From Xanthomonas rydalmerensis (lineage in GTDB: Bacteria; Pseudomonadota; Gammaproteobacteria; Xanthomonadales; Xanthomonadaceae), in assembly GCF_033170385.1 (NCBI RefSeq), contig NZ_CP126170.1:4426001-4490000 (forward strand): a stretch of 64,000 nucleotides of DNA, given 5' to 3'. The translations under genes were made by a program, and so were the position numbers. Position 1 is the stretch's first letter. Each line of letters begins with the position of its first letter. The notes beneath the pieces are model-generated. The model made no database searches. It saw only the letters and a list, made by a program, of their open reading frames with translations, and was not told where the DNA came from. This document shows positions 55,149 through 62,670 of this stretch, piece after piece.

Positions 55149-56105
55149 TCATCCGGGAACGCGTGTGTCCGCAGCCTGCTCCGGCGCGAGCGTGCGCTGC
55201 AACGCCTCGCGCAGGGTCCAGCGCGTGCGCCAGCCCAGCACCGCGGCGGCCTTGGCCGGGTTGCCGAGCTGATGCGCCCGGTCATGCGCACGCTGCCGCT
55301 GCGGATCCACCTGCACCCGCGGTGCACGGCCGAGCAAGGCACCGATTTCCTCCACCAGTTCGCCGACCGAGTGCTCCACGCCCGAGCACAGATTGAACAC
55401 ATCGTAGGCCGGCTCCGCCCGCGCATCGTCGAGCAGGGCCAGCAGCCCGGCGGCCGCATCGTCGGCATGCAGGTAATCGCGGCGCGGCTGCAGGTTGCCC
55501 AGCTGCACCAGCGGCGCCGGCGCCGGATCGGCCGCCAGTTGCGCCAGCACCTCGGGAATCAGGTGCGCGTTCGGATCGTCGTGGGCGATGCTGTTGAACA
55601 GGCGCGCCACCCGGCCGCGGCGGCCGCCGCCGCGCGCGCACCACAGGCGCAACTGGCCTTCGTTGCAGAGCTTGGACAGCGCGTAATTGTCGCGCGCCTC
55701 CGTGGGGCTGCCGGCTTCGTCCAGCGCCTGCTCGCCCCAGGCATACACCGCCCCGCTGGAGGCGATCAGCACCTGTCGCACGTCGGTGTCGTCGGCGGCC
55801 TGCAGCACGCTCTCGGTCCCGACCACGTTCACCTGCAGGCAATGCATGCGCTGCCGTTCGCAGGTCGGGATATGGTGGATCGCGGCCAGGTGCACCACCG
55901 CGTCGGCGCGGAACGTACGCAAACAGGCAGCCACCGCGGCCGTGTCGCGGATGTCGGCGACGGCCGCGACGTGCAGGCCCTCCGGCAGGGCCATGCCGCT
56001 GGACAGGTCGTCCAGGCCAGCGACCGCGTCGCCGCGCTGCAACAGCGCCATGACCAGCCGGCGTCCGATCATGCCGGCGGCGCCGGTCACCAGCACCCGT
56101 TTCAC
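55149..56105 (-). CDS. NAD-dependent epimerase/dehydratase (UDP-sugar type)
   Basis: A 318-residue extended SDR: VTGAAGMIGRR (nucleotide loop near 7-17), VVHLAAIHHIP, ASSGAVY and YALSKLCNEGQL (catalytic Tyr and Lys). GTG 56105 starts it, because GTGA overlaps the Wzz stop. It would convert a nucleotide sugar (epimerase such as GalE-like, or decarboxylase) for the repeat unit. A 226-bp gap separates it from the TylF start region and holds no recognisable gene. Confidence 0.85.
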   Translation of the reverse strand: MKRVLVTGAAGMIGRRLVMALLQRGDAVAGLDDLSSGMALPEGLHVAAVADIRDTAAVAACLRTFRADAVVHLAAIHHIPTCERQRMHCLQVNVVGTESVLQAADDTDVRQVLIASSGAVYAWGEQALDEAGSPTEARDNYALSKLCNEGQLRLWCARGGGRRGRVARLFNSIAHDDPNAHLIPEVLAQLAADPAPAPLVQLGNLQPRRDYLHADDAAAGLLALLDDARAEPAYDVFNLCSGVEHSVGELVEEIGALLGRAPRVQVDPQRQRAHDRAHQLGNPAKAAAVLGWRTRWTLREALQRTLAPEQAADTRVPG

Positions 56106-57379
56106 GATCGCCTCGGTACAGGCGGCGACGCGTCGTCGGGCAACAACCGGCGCCGCAGTCCGGCAGGCAGCCAGGCGAACAGTGGATCGCGCTGCGGCGA
56201 CCACGCGGACGGATCGCGCAGACGCCGGGCCGCGACATAGAGGCCCAGCCCGAGCGACATCATCAGCAGCGCCGCCACGAACACCGCGACTGCCACCAGC
56301 ACGGGTCGCCGCGCCGGCACCGGCGTCGCCGAGAGCGCCGGCAGCGCCCGATAACGCACCTGCTGGGCGCGCCCGCGTTGCTGGGCCAGCGTCAGTTCGA
56401 TCTCGCGTGCGATCTGCTCCCGCACCGAATCGGCCTGCGCACCGGCGGCGAAGACCGCCGCGTGGCACGCCTGCAGCCAGTCCTGCAGGGCCTTGCCCGA
56501 ATGCAGTGTCGAGGCGCGCTTGTCGGCACAGGCGAGGAAACGCTGCTTCCAGTCGAGCTGTTCGAGTTCGCGCTGGCCCTGGCGCAGATTGGCCCGGGTC
56601 TCGGTGATGGTGGCCTGCAACGCCACGATCTGCGCCAGCGGCGACAGGTACTTGCCGCCGCCGTCGCCGACCGAGACCACCGTGTTGACCTCGCTGCGCC
56701 GCAGTTCCGGATAGCGCTCCAGCAACGCCTGCATGTCCGCCGCCTGCTGGGTGCTCTGCTGGATGGCGAATTGCTGCTGGATCTGCGCGATCTGCAGTTC
56801 CGGCCGCTTCTCCACGGTCTGCTGGCGCATGCCATCCAGCGCATCGCGCAGGCCGCCCCACAGCATCACCTGCCGCACGTGCTGGGCGATCGCCTGCAAC
56901 TGCTGCGTGGCGGCCGCATCGTCGCGTGCGTTGATCGCCACCTCCAGGCCCAGCGCGCCGACCGTCTTCGGATCGATATTGACCTGCTGGCGGATGTCGT
57001 CGCGCTCGACCGCACTGCGGTACTGCACGCGCGTCTCCCAGTAGCGCGGCTGCTGGAACTGCCGCTGCACGCGTTCGCGCAGATCCGCCGGCAATGCGAT
57101 GGCGGCCACCGAATCGGCCACCAGTTGCCGGTCCGACAGCATCGGCTGCAGTCGCCGCCACTGCTCCAGGGTCAGTTGCGGCACATCCAGCAGCGCGCTG
57201 ACGCTGTAGACCGGGCGCAGCGCGACCAGCACGCCGGCGGCCAGCGCCAGCAGTGCGGCCACGGGAATCAGCAGGCGGCCGAACTGTCGATAGAAACGCA
57301 GCAACTCCAACAGCAGGTCGCCCAACGACGCATCGTCGCCACGGTCACGCACATCGTCTCTGCCAGGCATCGGATCCAT
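56102..57379 (-). CDS. Wzz/GumC-type chain-length determinant-like protein
   Basis: A 425-residue bitopic membrane protein. The first helix is at about 34-54 (GRLLIPVAALLALAAGVLVAL), a long coiled-coil, Gln/Arg-rich periplasmic region lies at about 60-350, a Pro-rich segment (ALSATPVPARRPV) precedes the second helix (VAVAVFVAALLMMSLGLGLYV, about 357-377), and a 45-residue cytoplasmic tail ends it. That is the Wzz/PCP architecture without a kinase domain. It would set chain length with the polymerase. ATG 57379 begins it. Confidence 0.82.
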   Translation of the reverse strand: MDPMPGRDDVRDRGDDASLGDLLLELLRFYRQFGRLLIPVAALLALAAGVLVALRPVYSVSALLDVPQLTLEQWRRLQPMLSDRQLVADSVAAIALPADLRERVQRQFQQPRYWETRVQYRSAVERDDIRQQVNIDPKTVGALGLEVAINARDDAAATQQLQAIAQHVRQVMLWGGLRDALDGMRQQTVEKRPELQIAQIQQQFAIQQSTQQAADMQALLERYPELRRSEVNTVVSVGDGGGKYLSPLAQIVALQATITETRANLRQGQRELEQLDWKQRFLACADKRASTLHSGKALQDWLQACHAAVFAAGAQADSVREQIAREIELTLAQQRGRAQQVRYRALPALSATPVPARRPVLVAVAVFVAALLMMSLGLGLYVAARRLRDPSAWSPQRDPLFAWLPAGLRRRLLPDDASPPVPRRS

Positions 57380-57517
57380 CGCCGTGTTCGCGTCACAAGG
57401 AAGTCACCAGCCCGGCGCAGCGCCTTACGCGGCATCGCATGTCCCCTCATGTCGATCGGCGGCTGGAGGAGCGGGCACTGTGCCATACCGGTCGCGATGG
57501 CGGCAATGCGAAGCGGC

Positions 57518-58750
57518 TCACGCCACCGGTGCGGCGGCGCGGCGCAACCCCAGCCACAACGTCGCCGCCAGCACTGCCTCGGTGGCGATCGTCGCCAGCG
57601 CTGCGCCACGCGCGCCGTAGTGCGGCGTCAGCACCAGGTTGAGCGCCAGGTTGGTCGCGGCCGCCAGGCCGGCGCCAAGCATGTAGCAGCGCTGGCGCTC
57701 GAGCGCGATCGCCGTCTGCGTCAGCACGTAGTTCGGCAGCACGAACACGAAGGCGGCGAACAGCCAGCCCACCAGCGGTCCCGCCGTGGATCGGTACGCC
57801 GGCCCATACAGCAGCCCGACCACCCAACTGCCGAGCGCGGCACCGGCGATCGCCAGCGCGATGCCGGCCAGCGCCGCGGCGGCCAGGGTACGGCGCTGCA
57901 GCCGCTGCGCGGCAGCAGGATCGACACGGCTCAGGCGCAGGCGCCGGAAGAACAGCAGCGCCACCGGCGCCGCCAGCAACAGCACGCCATCGAACAGACG
58001 ATAGGCCGCGGCATACTGGCCGACCTCGGCCGGCGACACCGCACGATGCAGGATGACGATGTCGCTGCGCCGGTACAGGCAGGTCGCCAGGTCGATCCAC
58101 AGGAAGCCGGCCGCGGCGCGATACAGCGCGGCCTGCGGCCGCCAGCGCGGCCGATCGTGCAGATCCCGACCCAGCAGCGCGTACGCCAGCAGCAGCCCCA
58201 CGGCCCAGGCCGCGAACACCACCTCGGGACGGGCGCCCAGGAACAGCACCGCGAGCACGATCGACAGTCCGCTCAGCGCACGCGCGCCGACCTGCCAACG
58301 CGCTTCGCGGCGCCAGTGCCCGGCGCCTTTCAGCTGCGCCGAGACCAGTTGCGACAGGGTCACCGCGGCGAAGCACAGCACCGCCCACCCCAGCGCCGGA
58401 TCGCCGACACTGCGTGGCAGCAGCAGCGCCACGGCCACCAGCAACAGCGTCGCGAGCAGCAGATGCCCGCGCGCCAGGCCCGGCAACGCCGGCGCGTACT
58501 CGGCCAGCCCCGGGCTGGGCGCCACGCGCTCGCGCAGCACCAGCGTGCGCATCCCCACATCCTGGGCCAGCGCCAGCAGCGTTGCCAGGTTGAGCAGGTA
58601 GGCGTAACGGCCGAATCCCTCCGGCTGCATGCTGCGCGCCAACCACACTGACAACCCCAGCGAGACCGCCGCCACGCACAGGATCGCCCCCCATTGCGCG
58701 GACAAGGCACCGGCGCCGGCGCGCCAGGCAGACGTGCGTGGCGCGCTCAT
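57518..58750 (-). CDS. Wzx-type polysaccharide flippase (second of two)
   Basis: A 410-residue MOP-family protein with about 12 helices; SMQPEGFGRYAYLLNLATLLALAQDVGM near the start and the VGQYAAAYRLFDGVLLLAAPVALLFFRRL middle are typical of the oligosaccharide flippase superfamily. GTG 58756 is an alternative start two residues earlier. It follows the ABC transporter by 13 bp. Having this and the flippase at 52827 in one arm suggests two lipid-linked substrates. Confidence 0.86.
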   Translation of the reverse strand: MSAPRTSAWRAGAGALSAQWGAILCVAAVSLGLSVWLARSMQPEGFGRYAYLLNLATLLALAQDVGMRTLVLRERVAPSPGLAEYAPALPGLARGHLLLATLLLVAVALLLPRSVGDPALGWAVLCFAAVTLSQLVSAQLKGAGHWRREARWQVGARALSGLSIVLAVLFLGARPEVVFAAWAVGLLLAYALLGRDLHDRPRWRPQAALYRAAAGFLWIDLATCLYRRSDIVILHRAVSPAEVGQYAAAYRLFDGVLLLAAPVALLFFRRLRLSRVDPAAAQRLQRRTLAAAALAGIALAIAGAALGSWVVGLLYGPAYRSTAGPLVGWLFAAFVFVLPNYVLTQTAIALERQRCYMLGAGLAAATNLALNLVLTPHYGARGAALATIATEAVLAATLWLGLRRAAAPVA

Positions 58751-58763
58751 CCGCACAGGCCTG

Positions 58764-60515
58764 TCATGCCGCGCCGGTCCATGCCGCGGCCACTTCGTGC
58801 CAGCGGCCCTGCGCGCGCACCCGGCCCTCCTCCAGCACCACTACCTGGTCCGCGCGTTCCAGCATGGCCAGCCGATGGCCGATCACCACCACGGTCAGAT
58901 CGCCGTGCAGGCGCTCGATCGCGGCGCGGATGCGCGCTTCGTTGTCGTGATCCAGCGCGCTGGTGGCTTCGTCCAGGATCAGCAACGCGGGCCGCTGCAG
59001 CAATGCACGCGCCAGCGCCAGGCGTTGCCGCTCGCCCCCGGACAGGCGCATGCCACGATCGCCGATCACGGTCTCCCAGCCCTGCGGCAGCGCATGCACG
59101 AACTGCGCCGAGGCCTGCTCCAGGGCCAGCTGCAGCGTTGCCGCATCGGCGTGCGGTGCGGCCAGCAGCAGGTTATTGCGGATGCTGTCGTTGAACAGGA
59201 AGGTATCCTGCGACACGTACGCCACCGCGTGCCGCCAGCTGCGGCGCGCGTGCGCATCCAGGGTCACACCGTCGATCTCCAGCGCGCCCCGGTCCGGGCC
59301 CAACAGACCGCACAGCACATCGGCCAGCGTGCTCTTGCCCGCGCCGGAGGCGCCGACGATGGCGGTGGTGGTGCGCGCCGGCAAGACCAGCGAGATCTCC
59401 TGCAGGGCCGACGCCTCGCGACCGGCATAACGCACCTGCACATCGCGCAGGGCGATCTGCGTCTGGACCTGCCAGTCGATGGCACGCGGCGGCAGCGCCG
59501 GCTCGGACCACTCGCGCGCCTGTGCCAGTTGCCGCTCCACTTCCAGGAACGCGGGCACGGTATGCACCCAGTACTGGTGCTGCTGCTGCGCCATTGTGAG
59601 CAATGGCAGCAAGCGCGCGAACATCACCACCAGGATCAGCAGCTCGGCCAGCGGCAGGTGCCAGACCTGCAGACCCAGCAGCACATAAGCGGCCAGCAGG
59701 AGCGCCGCCGCGCTGTGCAGCAGCGCCTTGGACAGCGCCAGGCCCGACGCGAAGCGCGCCTGCAGGTCGCGCACGGCCGTCGCATCGCGGTTCACGACAG
59801 CGCGATAGCGCGCCTCGGCCCCCAGGATCTTGGCCAGGCGCAACCCGGCCAGGCTGTCGTGCATGCCGGCATGCAGGCGCTGCCTGGTCTGGGTCAGCGC
59901 GCTGCCCAGCCGCAGCACGCGACGGCGGCGGCCGAGCAGCAGCAACAGCAGCAGCGCGCCCGCCACGACCGTGGCCAACGCCAGCGTCCCGGCAAGTGCA
60001 ATGGCCGCGAACAGATAGATGATGGCGGTGGCCAGGGACGCGAGCATGAGCAATGCATGGCCGAGCCCGACCCCGACCCGCTCCACTTCGGTCAGCATCA
60101 GGCTGGCATGGTCGCTACTGCGCTGGGCCACCAACCATCGCCATTGCGCCTCCAGCAGTGCGGCGAAGCTGGCCTCGCGCAGGCGCTCGGCCACGTCCTG
60201 CTGCAAGCGGGCGGCAGCGTGCTCGCGTGCGTAATGGATGCCATTGCGCAACAGCACCAGCGCGCAGAACAGCGCCAGCAATGGCAGCGGGGCGTCGGAC
60301 GGCAAGCCGAGCATGCCGACGATTTCGCCGACGGCATGCGCCATCGCACCGCCGCTGGTCGCGCCACCGCCTTGCAGTGCGCCGAGCAAGGGCACCAGCA
60401 GCAGCACGCCGATGCCCTCGCTGGCGCCGGCCAGCGACATCAGGACGAATACGCCAAGCAGGCGACCACGCGGCGCCCAGCCCAGCAACCGGCGCAAGGC
60501 GCGCCAAACGCTCAT
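58764..60515 (-). CDS. ABC transporter, fused membrane and ATPase domains
   Basis: A 583-residue half-transporter: six helices in residues 18-325 (ABC transmembrane type 1) and an ATPase with Walker A GASGAGKS, signature LSGGERQRLALARALL and Walker B LLILDEATSALD. It resembles MsbA and the lasso/microcin exporter McjD. ATG 60515 overlaps the B2-type gene's stop by 4 bp (ATGA), so the two are coupled. Its cargo could be a lipid-linked glycan or a peptide; context points to both possibilities, and I cannot choose. Confidence 0.9.
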   Translation of the reverse strand: MSVWRALRRLLGWAPRGRLLGVFVLMSLAGASEGIGVLLLVPLLGALQGGGATSGGAMAHAVGEIVGMLGLPSDAPLPLLALFCALVLLRNGIHYAREHAAARLQQDVAERLREASFAALLEAQWRWLVAQRSSDHASLMLTEVERVGVGLGHALLMLASLATAIIYLFAAIALAGTLALATVVAGALLLLLLLGRRRRVLRLGSALTQTRQRLHAGMHDSLAGLRLAKILGAEARYRAVVNRDATAVRDLQARFASGLALSKALLHSAAALLLAAYVLLGLQVWHLPLAELLILVVMFARLLPLLTMAQQQHQYWVHTVPAFLEVERQLAQAREWSEPALPPRAIDWQVQTQIALRDVQVRYAGREASALQEISLVLPARTTTAIVGASGAGKSTLADVLCGLLGPDRGALEIDGVTLDAHARRSWRHAVAYVSQDTFLFNDSIRNNLLLAAPHADAATLQLALEQASAQFVHALPQGWETVIGDRGMRLSGGERQRLALARALLQRPALLILDEATSALDHDNEARIRAAIERLHGDLTVVVIGHRLAMLERADQVVVLEEGRVRAQGRWHEVAAAWTGAA

Positions 60516-60979
60516 CGCCGCGGTTCCGCTGGCACCACGAAACAACCGATCCGGGCGAAACGCTCCACGCCACCGCCACCGGTGACCCGGACCGGACCGG
60601 CGACCACCCAGGCGTGGGCCTGCAGCGCCAACGTCTCCGGCGCCCGCGCCGCGCCGAAGCACAGCATGTGCGGCACCCGGAACAGGCCGAGCAGGCAGCG
60701 CGCACTCAGCGCCTGGGCCAGACAGTTGGATTCCCAGGGCGTATGCCGCGCCGCCAGGCGCAAGGTGCGCCCGATCTGGATGGCGCGGCGCTGCGCCCGT
60801 GCATCCAGCACCGGCGCGGGCGGTGGCTCCGCCACCCCGCGTCCCAGGCAGGGGGCCAGGCGACGGAAGCCCAGCGCCAGCACCGCGGCACGCGCCGCAC
60901 CCAGCAGCACCCAGGCCGGCACCAGCAGGCAGCGTTCGAATCGAGGCAGGCGCAGGAAGCCGCTCAGCCCGCCGGGCAT
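60512..60979 (-). CDS. Lasso-peptide biosynthesis B2-type protein (transglutaminase-like protease)
   Basis: A 155-residue protein. A membrane-near helix lies at about 17-40 (CLLVPAWVLLGAARAAVLAL). The protease core has Cys86 (SNCLAQALSARCLLGLFRV) and His122 (LQAHAWVVAG), the B2 Cys-His pair. The third residue, an Asp about 12 residues after the His in the family (usually within an ND pair), is here Gly134 in RVTGGGG, so cleavage ability is doubtful. GCAGGAG is 6 bp before ATG 60979. It is the first gene of the minus arm. No RRE or precursor gene is recognised near it. Confidence 0.85.
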   Translation of the reverse strand: MPGGLSGFLRLPRFERCLLVPAWVLLGAARAAVLALGFRRLAPCLGRGVAEPPPAPVLDARAQRRAIQIGRTLRLAARHTPWESNCLAQALSARCLLGLFRVPHMLCFGAARAPETLALQAHAWVVAGPVRVTGGGGVERFARIGCFVVPAEPRR

Positions 60980-61161
60980 GGGCACTCCTGCCACGGCAAC
61001 GCCGCGCGCCGCGCAGGCACGGCCGCCGCACGGACGCGTTGCGCCTTCTGCATGCGCGAACGCGGAAGCGGCGACACAACGGGCATGGGCGACACCTGCG
61101 CTGGAAGGACGACCGCGGGGACCGGCGCAATGGACACCACGGCGCAGTGCCGAGCGACCAT
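60964..61161 (-). CDS. Small open frame immediately upstream of the B2-type gene
   Basis: A 65-residue frame whose stop overlaps the B2-type ATG by 16 bp. It is rich in Val, Ala, Pro and Arg, has no Thr (a lasso leader usually has a Thr at -2) and no obvious core peptide. AACATTTGCTAGGCT near 61182-61196 (minus strand) could be a promoter just upstream of its ATG. It may be a translated leader, a precursor of another kind, or a chance frame in GC-rich DNA. Confidence 0.25.
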   Translation of the reverse strand: MVARHCAVVSIAPVPAVVLPAQVSPMPVVSPLPRSRMQKAQRVRAAAVPARRAALPWQECPCPAG

Positions 61162-61325
61162 GGCGCAAAGCGCGGACGCGCCAGCCTAGCAAATGTTCCC
61201 CCGCGCCGGGCACGCCGGACAGCGTGCCGCGCCAGGGCATGGACCTGCGTGCGTCGCGCTCGCGGCTCACCTGCCACAGGCATGCGCCAACGGGACGCTG
61301 CCTGCGCGGAACCGAAGAGACGCCG

Positions 61326-61544
61326 CTACAGCCGGCTCACGCTGCGGATGCGGATCTCGCTGCTGTCCACGCCGTGGCGCTGCGCCGCCTGCGCGCGCAG
61401 GCGGCACAGCAGCCGCTCCGGGTCCAGCGGCGCCGGCTCGGCCCAGGTGTGCGCCAGCGTCCCCCAGGCCACGCGCTGGCCGAAGCTATAGGCCTCGTAG
61501 TCGGCCAGGTAGTGGCGCGCGCGCTCAGGTGCCGACGTGGACAT
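61326..61544 (-). CDS. Small protein of unknown function, 72 residues
   Basis: A 72-residue protein starting at ATG 61544, 20 bp inside the end of the AroQ-like gene and in a different frame, with GAAGG just upstream. It reads MSTSAPERARHYLADYEAYS, then WGTLAHTWAEPAPLDPERLLCRLRAQAAQRHG. It is Arg- and Ala-rich and helical, and I recognise no family. The overlap indicates translational coupling with the two AroQ-like proteins. A 346-bp gap without a confident gene separates it from the B2-type gene. Confidence 0.55.
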   Translation of the reverse strand: MSTSAPERARHYLADYEAYSFGQRVAWGTLAHTWAEPAPLDPERLLCRLRAQAAQRHGVDSSEIRIRSVSRL

Positions 61545-61974
61545 CGCCTTCGTAGCCGTTGCATCCCAGGTGTTCGAGCGCGATCGACAGCGCCAGCGCG
61601 TAGCCCTGCGCGCAGTAGCCGCCGACCTGGCCCAGGCGCTGCCCCGAGGCCGCGCACAGGCAGGCTTCGCGGCGATCGCTGGCATCGTCGTGCACTTCCA
61701 CGTAGGGCCGACGCAGGTGCGCCACCGCATCGGCGGTGACGGCGCTGTCCGAGCACGCGCCCGGATCCAGCAACAGCATCTCCACGCCGGCCTGGTCGGC
61801 CTGGGCCAGTGCCTGCAGCAGTTCGCGCTCGCTGGCGCAGCCGCGCACGGCCAGGGTCTTGCCGGCGCGCCCGGCATTGGCCAGCAATTGCCGCATCACC
61901 GGCGGGGCGATGCGCGCCGGGCGGCCGCGATGGCCGGCCACGCAGTCCGGGCCACGGAGCAACAGGATCGACAT
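61525..61974 (-). CDS. Degenerate type II 3-dehydroquinase-like protein (AroQ-like) 1
   Basis: A 149-residue protein of AroQ length and layout: MSILLLRGP matches the ILVLNGPNLN start, LLDPGACSDSA the NAAAYTHTS segment, YVEVHDDAS the EVHLSN segment, and GGYCAQGYALALSIALEHL the C-terminal GYxxAL helix. Catalytic residues differ: the lid Arg and Tyr are absent, Asn75 and the THTS His are replaced by Pro-Gly-Ala and Ser-Asp. His95 of EVH is kept. It probably does not dehydrate dehydroquinate. GAGGG precedes ATG 61974, and the paralogue lies 10 bp upstream. Confidence 0.8.
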   Translation of the reverse strand: MSILLLRGPDCVAGHRGRPARIAPPVMRQLLANAGRAGKTLAVRGCASERELLQALAQADQAGVEMLLLDPGACSDSAVTADAVAHLRRPYVEVHDDASDRREACLCAASGQRLGQVGGYCAQGYALALSIALEHLGCNGYEGDVHVGT

Positions 61975-61984
61975 GGCGGCGCCC

Positions 61985-62407
61985 TCAGTTGGCCAGCGCC
62001 GCGCGCGCGCCGAGCCGGCGCTGCGCCACGCCCAGGGCGATGGCGTAGCTGTCGGCGAGCGCACCATTGGCGATCACCGTCAGCAACGGCGCGTGCCGCG
62101 GGTGCAGGAGCAGTTCCAGCGCCTGCGCGCTGGCGTCGTGCATCTCGATGTACGGGTGGCCCAGCGCGTCCAGCGCCGCGCACAGCTGCGCGCCGTGGTC
62201 GGCCAACTCCGACGCCGGCAATTCGCCGGAATCCAGCAGCACCAGCTCGGTGTCGTCGCAGGCGCCTTGCCGCAGCCGCGCCACGATCTGCGCGGCATCG
62301 GCGCAGGCCACCGGCACCACCTGCGCGGCATGGGAAGCGGCCAGGCACTGCGCCGCGGCGATGGCCGACGCATCGCGATGCGGGCCCTGGATCAGCAGAA
62401 TCGACAT
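61985..62407 (-). CDS. Degenerate type II 3-dehydroquinase-like protein (AroQ-like) 2
   Basis: A 140-residue paralogue of the downstream gene with the same start MSILLIQGP, LVLLDSGELPAS, HPYIEMHDAS and ANGALADSYAIALGVAQ. Conservation with real AroQ is weaker still: the lid, THTS His and HHS region are lost, and the His of the EVH segment is retained as EMH. It is first in the three-gene unit, 10 bp before AroQ-like 1. A fold-level regulator or binding protein is more likely than an enzyme. The start ATG 62407 has only weak GGA upstream. Confidence 0.75.
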   Translation of the reverse strand: MSILLIQGPHRDASAIAAAQCLAASHAAQVVPVACADAAQIVARLRQGACDDTELVLLDSGELPASELADHGAQLCAALDALGHPYIEMHDASAQALELLLHPRHAPLLTVIANGALADSYAIALGVAQRRLGARAALAN

Positions 62408-62507
62408 GGAACACATCCAACGGGAAGGACGGGGCGCAGTCTGCGCGCGCGCCGCATAAGCGTTCCATGGCGTTGGGGCACTGTGGGCGTAAAGCTTGCG
62501 TAATGGC

Positions 62508-62630
62508 GGGGATTGGGGGATTCGGGATTGGGGATTCGCAAAAGCGGATGGCGGCACTGCGCTTCCACCAATCCCGAATCCCTGCTTCTAAGCCAATCCC
62601 CAATCCCCAATCCCGACTCCCGGCTTTCCA
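62508..62630. repeat. Inverted GAATCCC/GGGATTC repeat array
   Basis: GGGGATTGGGGGATTCGGG and further GGATT units (62508-62540) face CAATCCCGAATCCC and AATCCCCAATCCCC units (62570-62630), so the region can fold back on itself with a 30-bp spacer. The same unit appears at 5769-5801. It occupies the divergent gap between the AroQ-like genes and the permease, where it would overlap their promoters. Confidence 0.65.
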
Positions 62631-62670
62631 TGCGATCATCCCCCGCTTCCCGCCGCCGCCCGGACTCGCC

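Noticed and set aside
60964..61161. A lasso-peptide precursor upstream of the B2-type gene
   Set aside because: The frame has no Thr for the leader -2 position and no plausible core with Gly/Ala-1 and Asp/Glu-7 to -9, so it is kept only as a low-confidence open frame.
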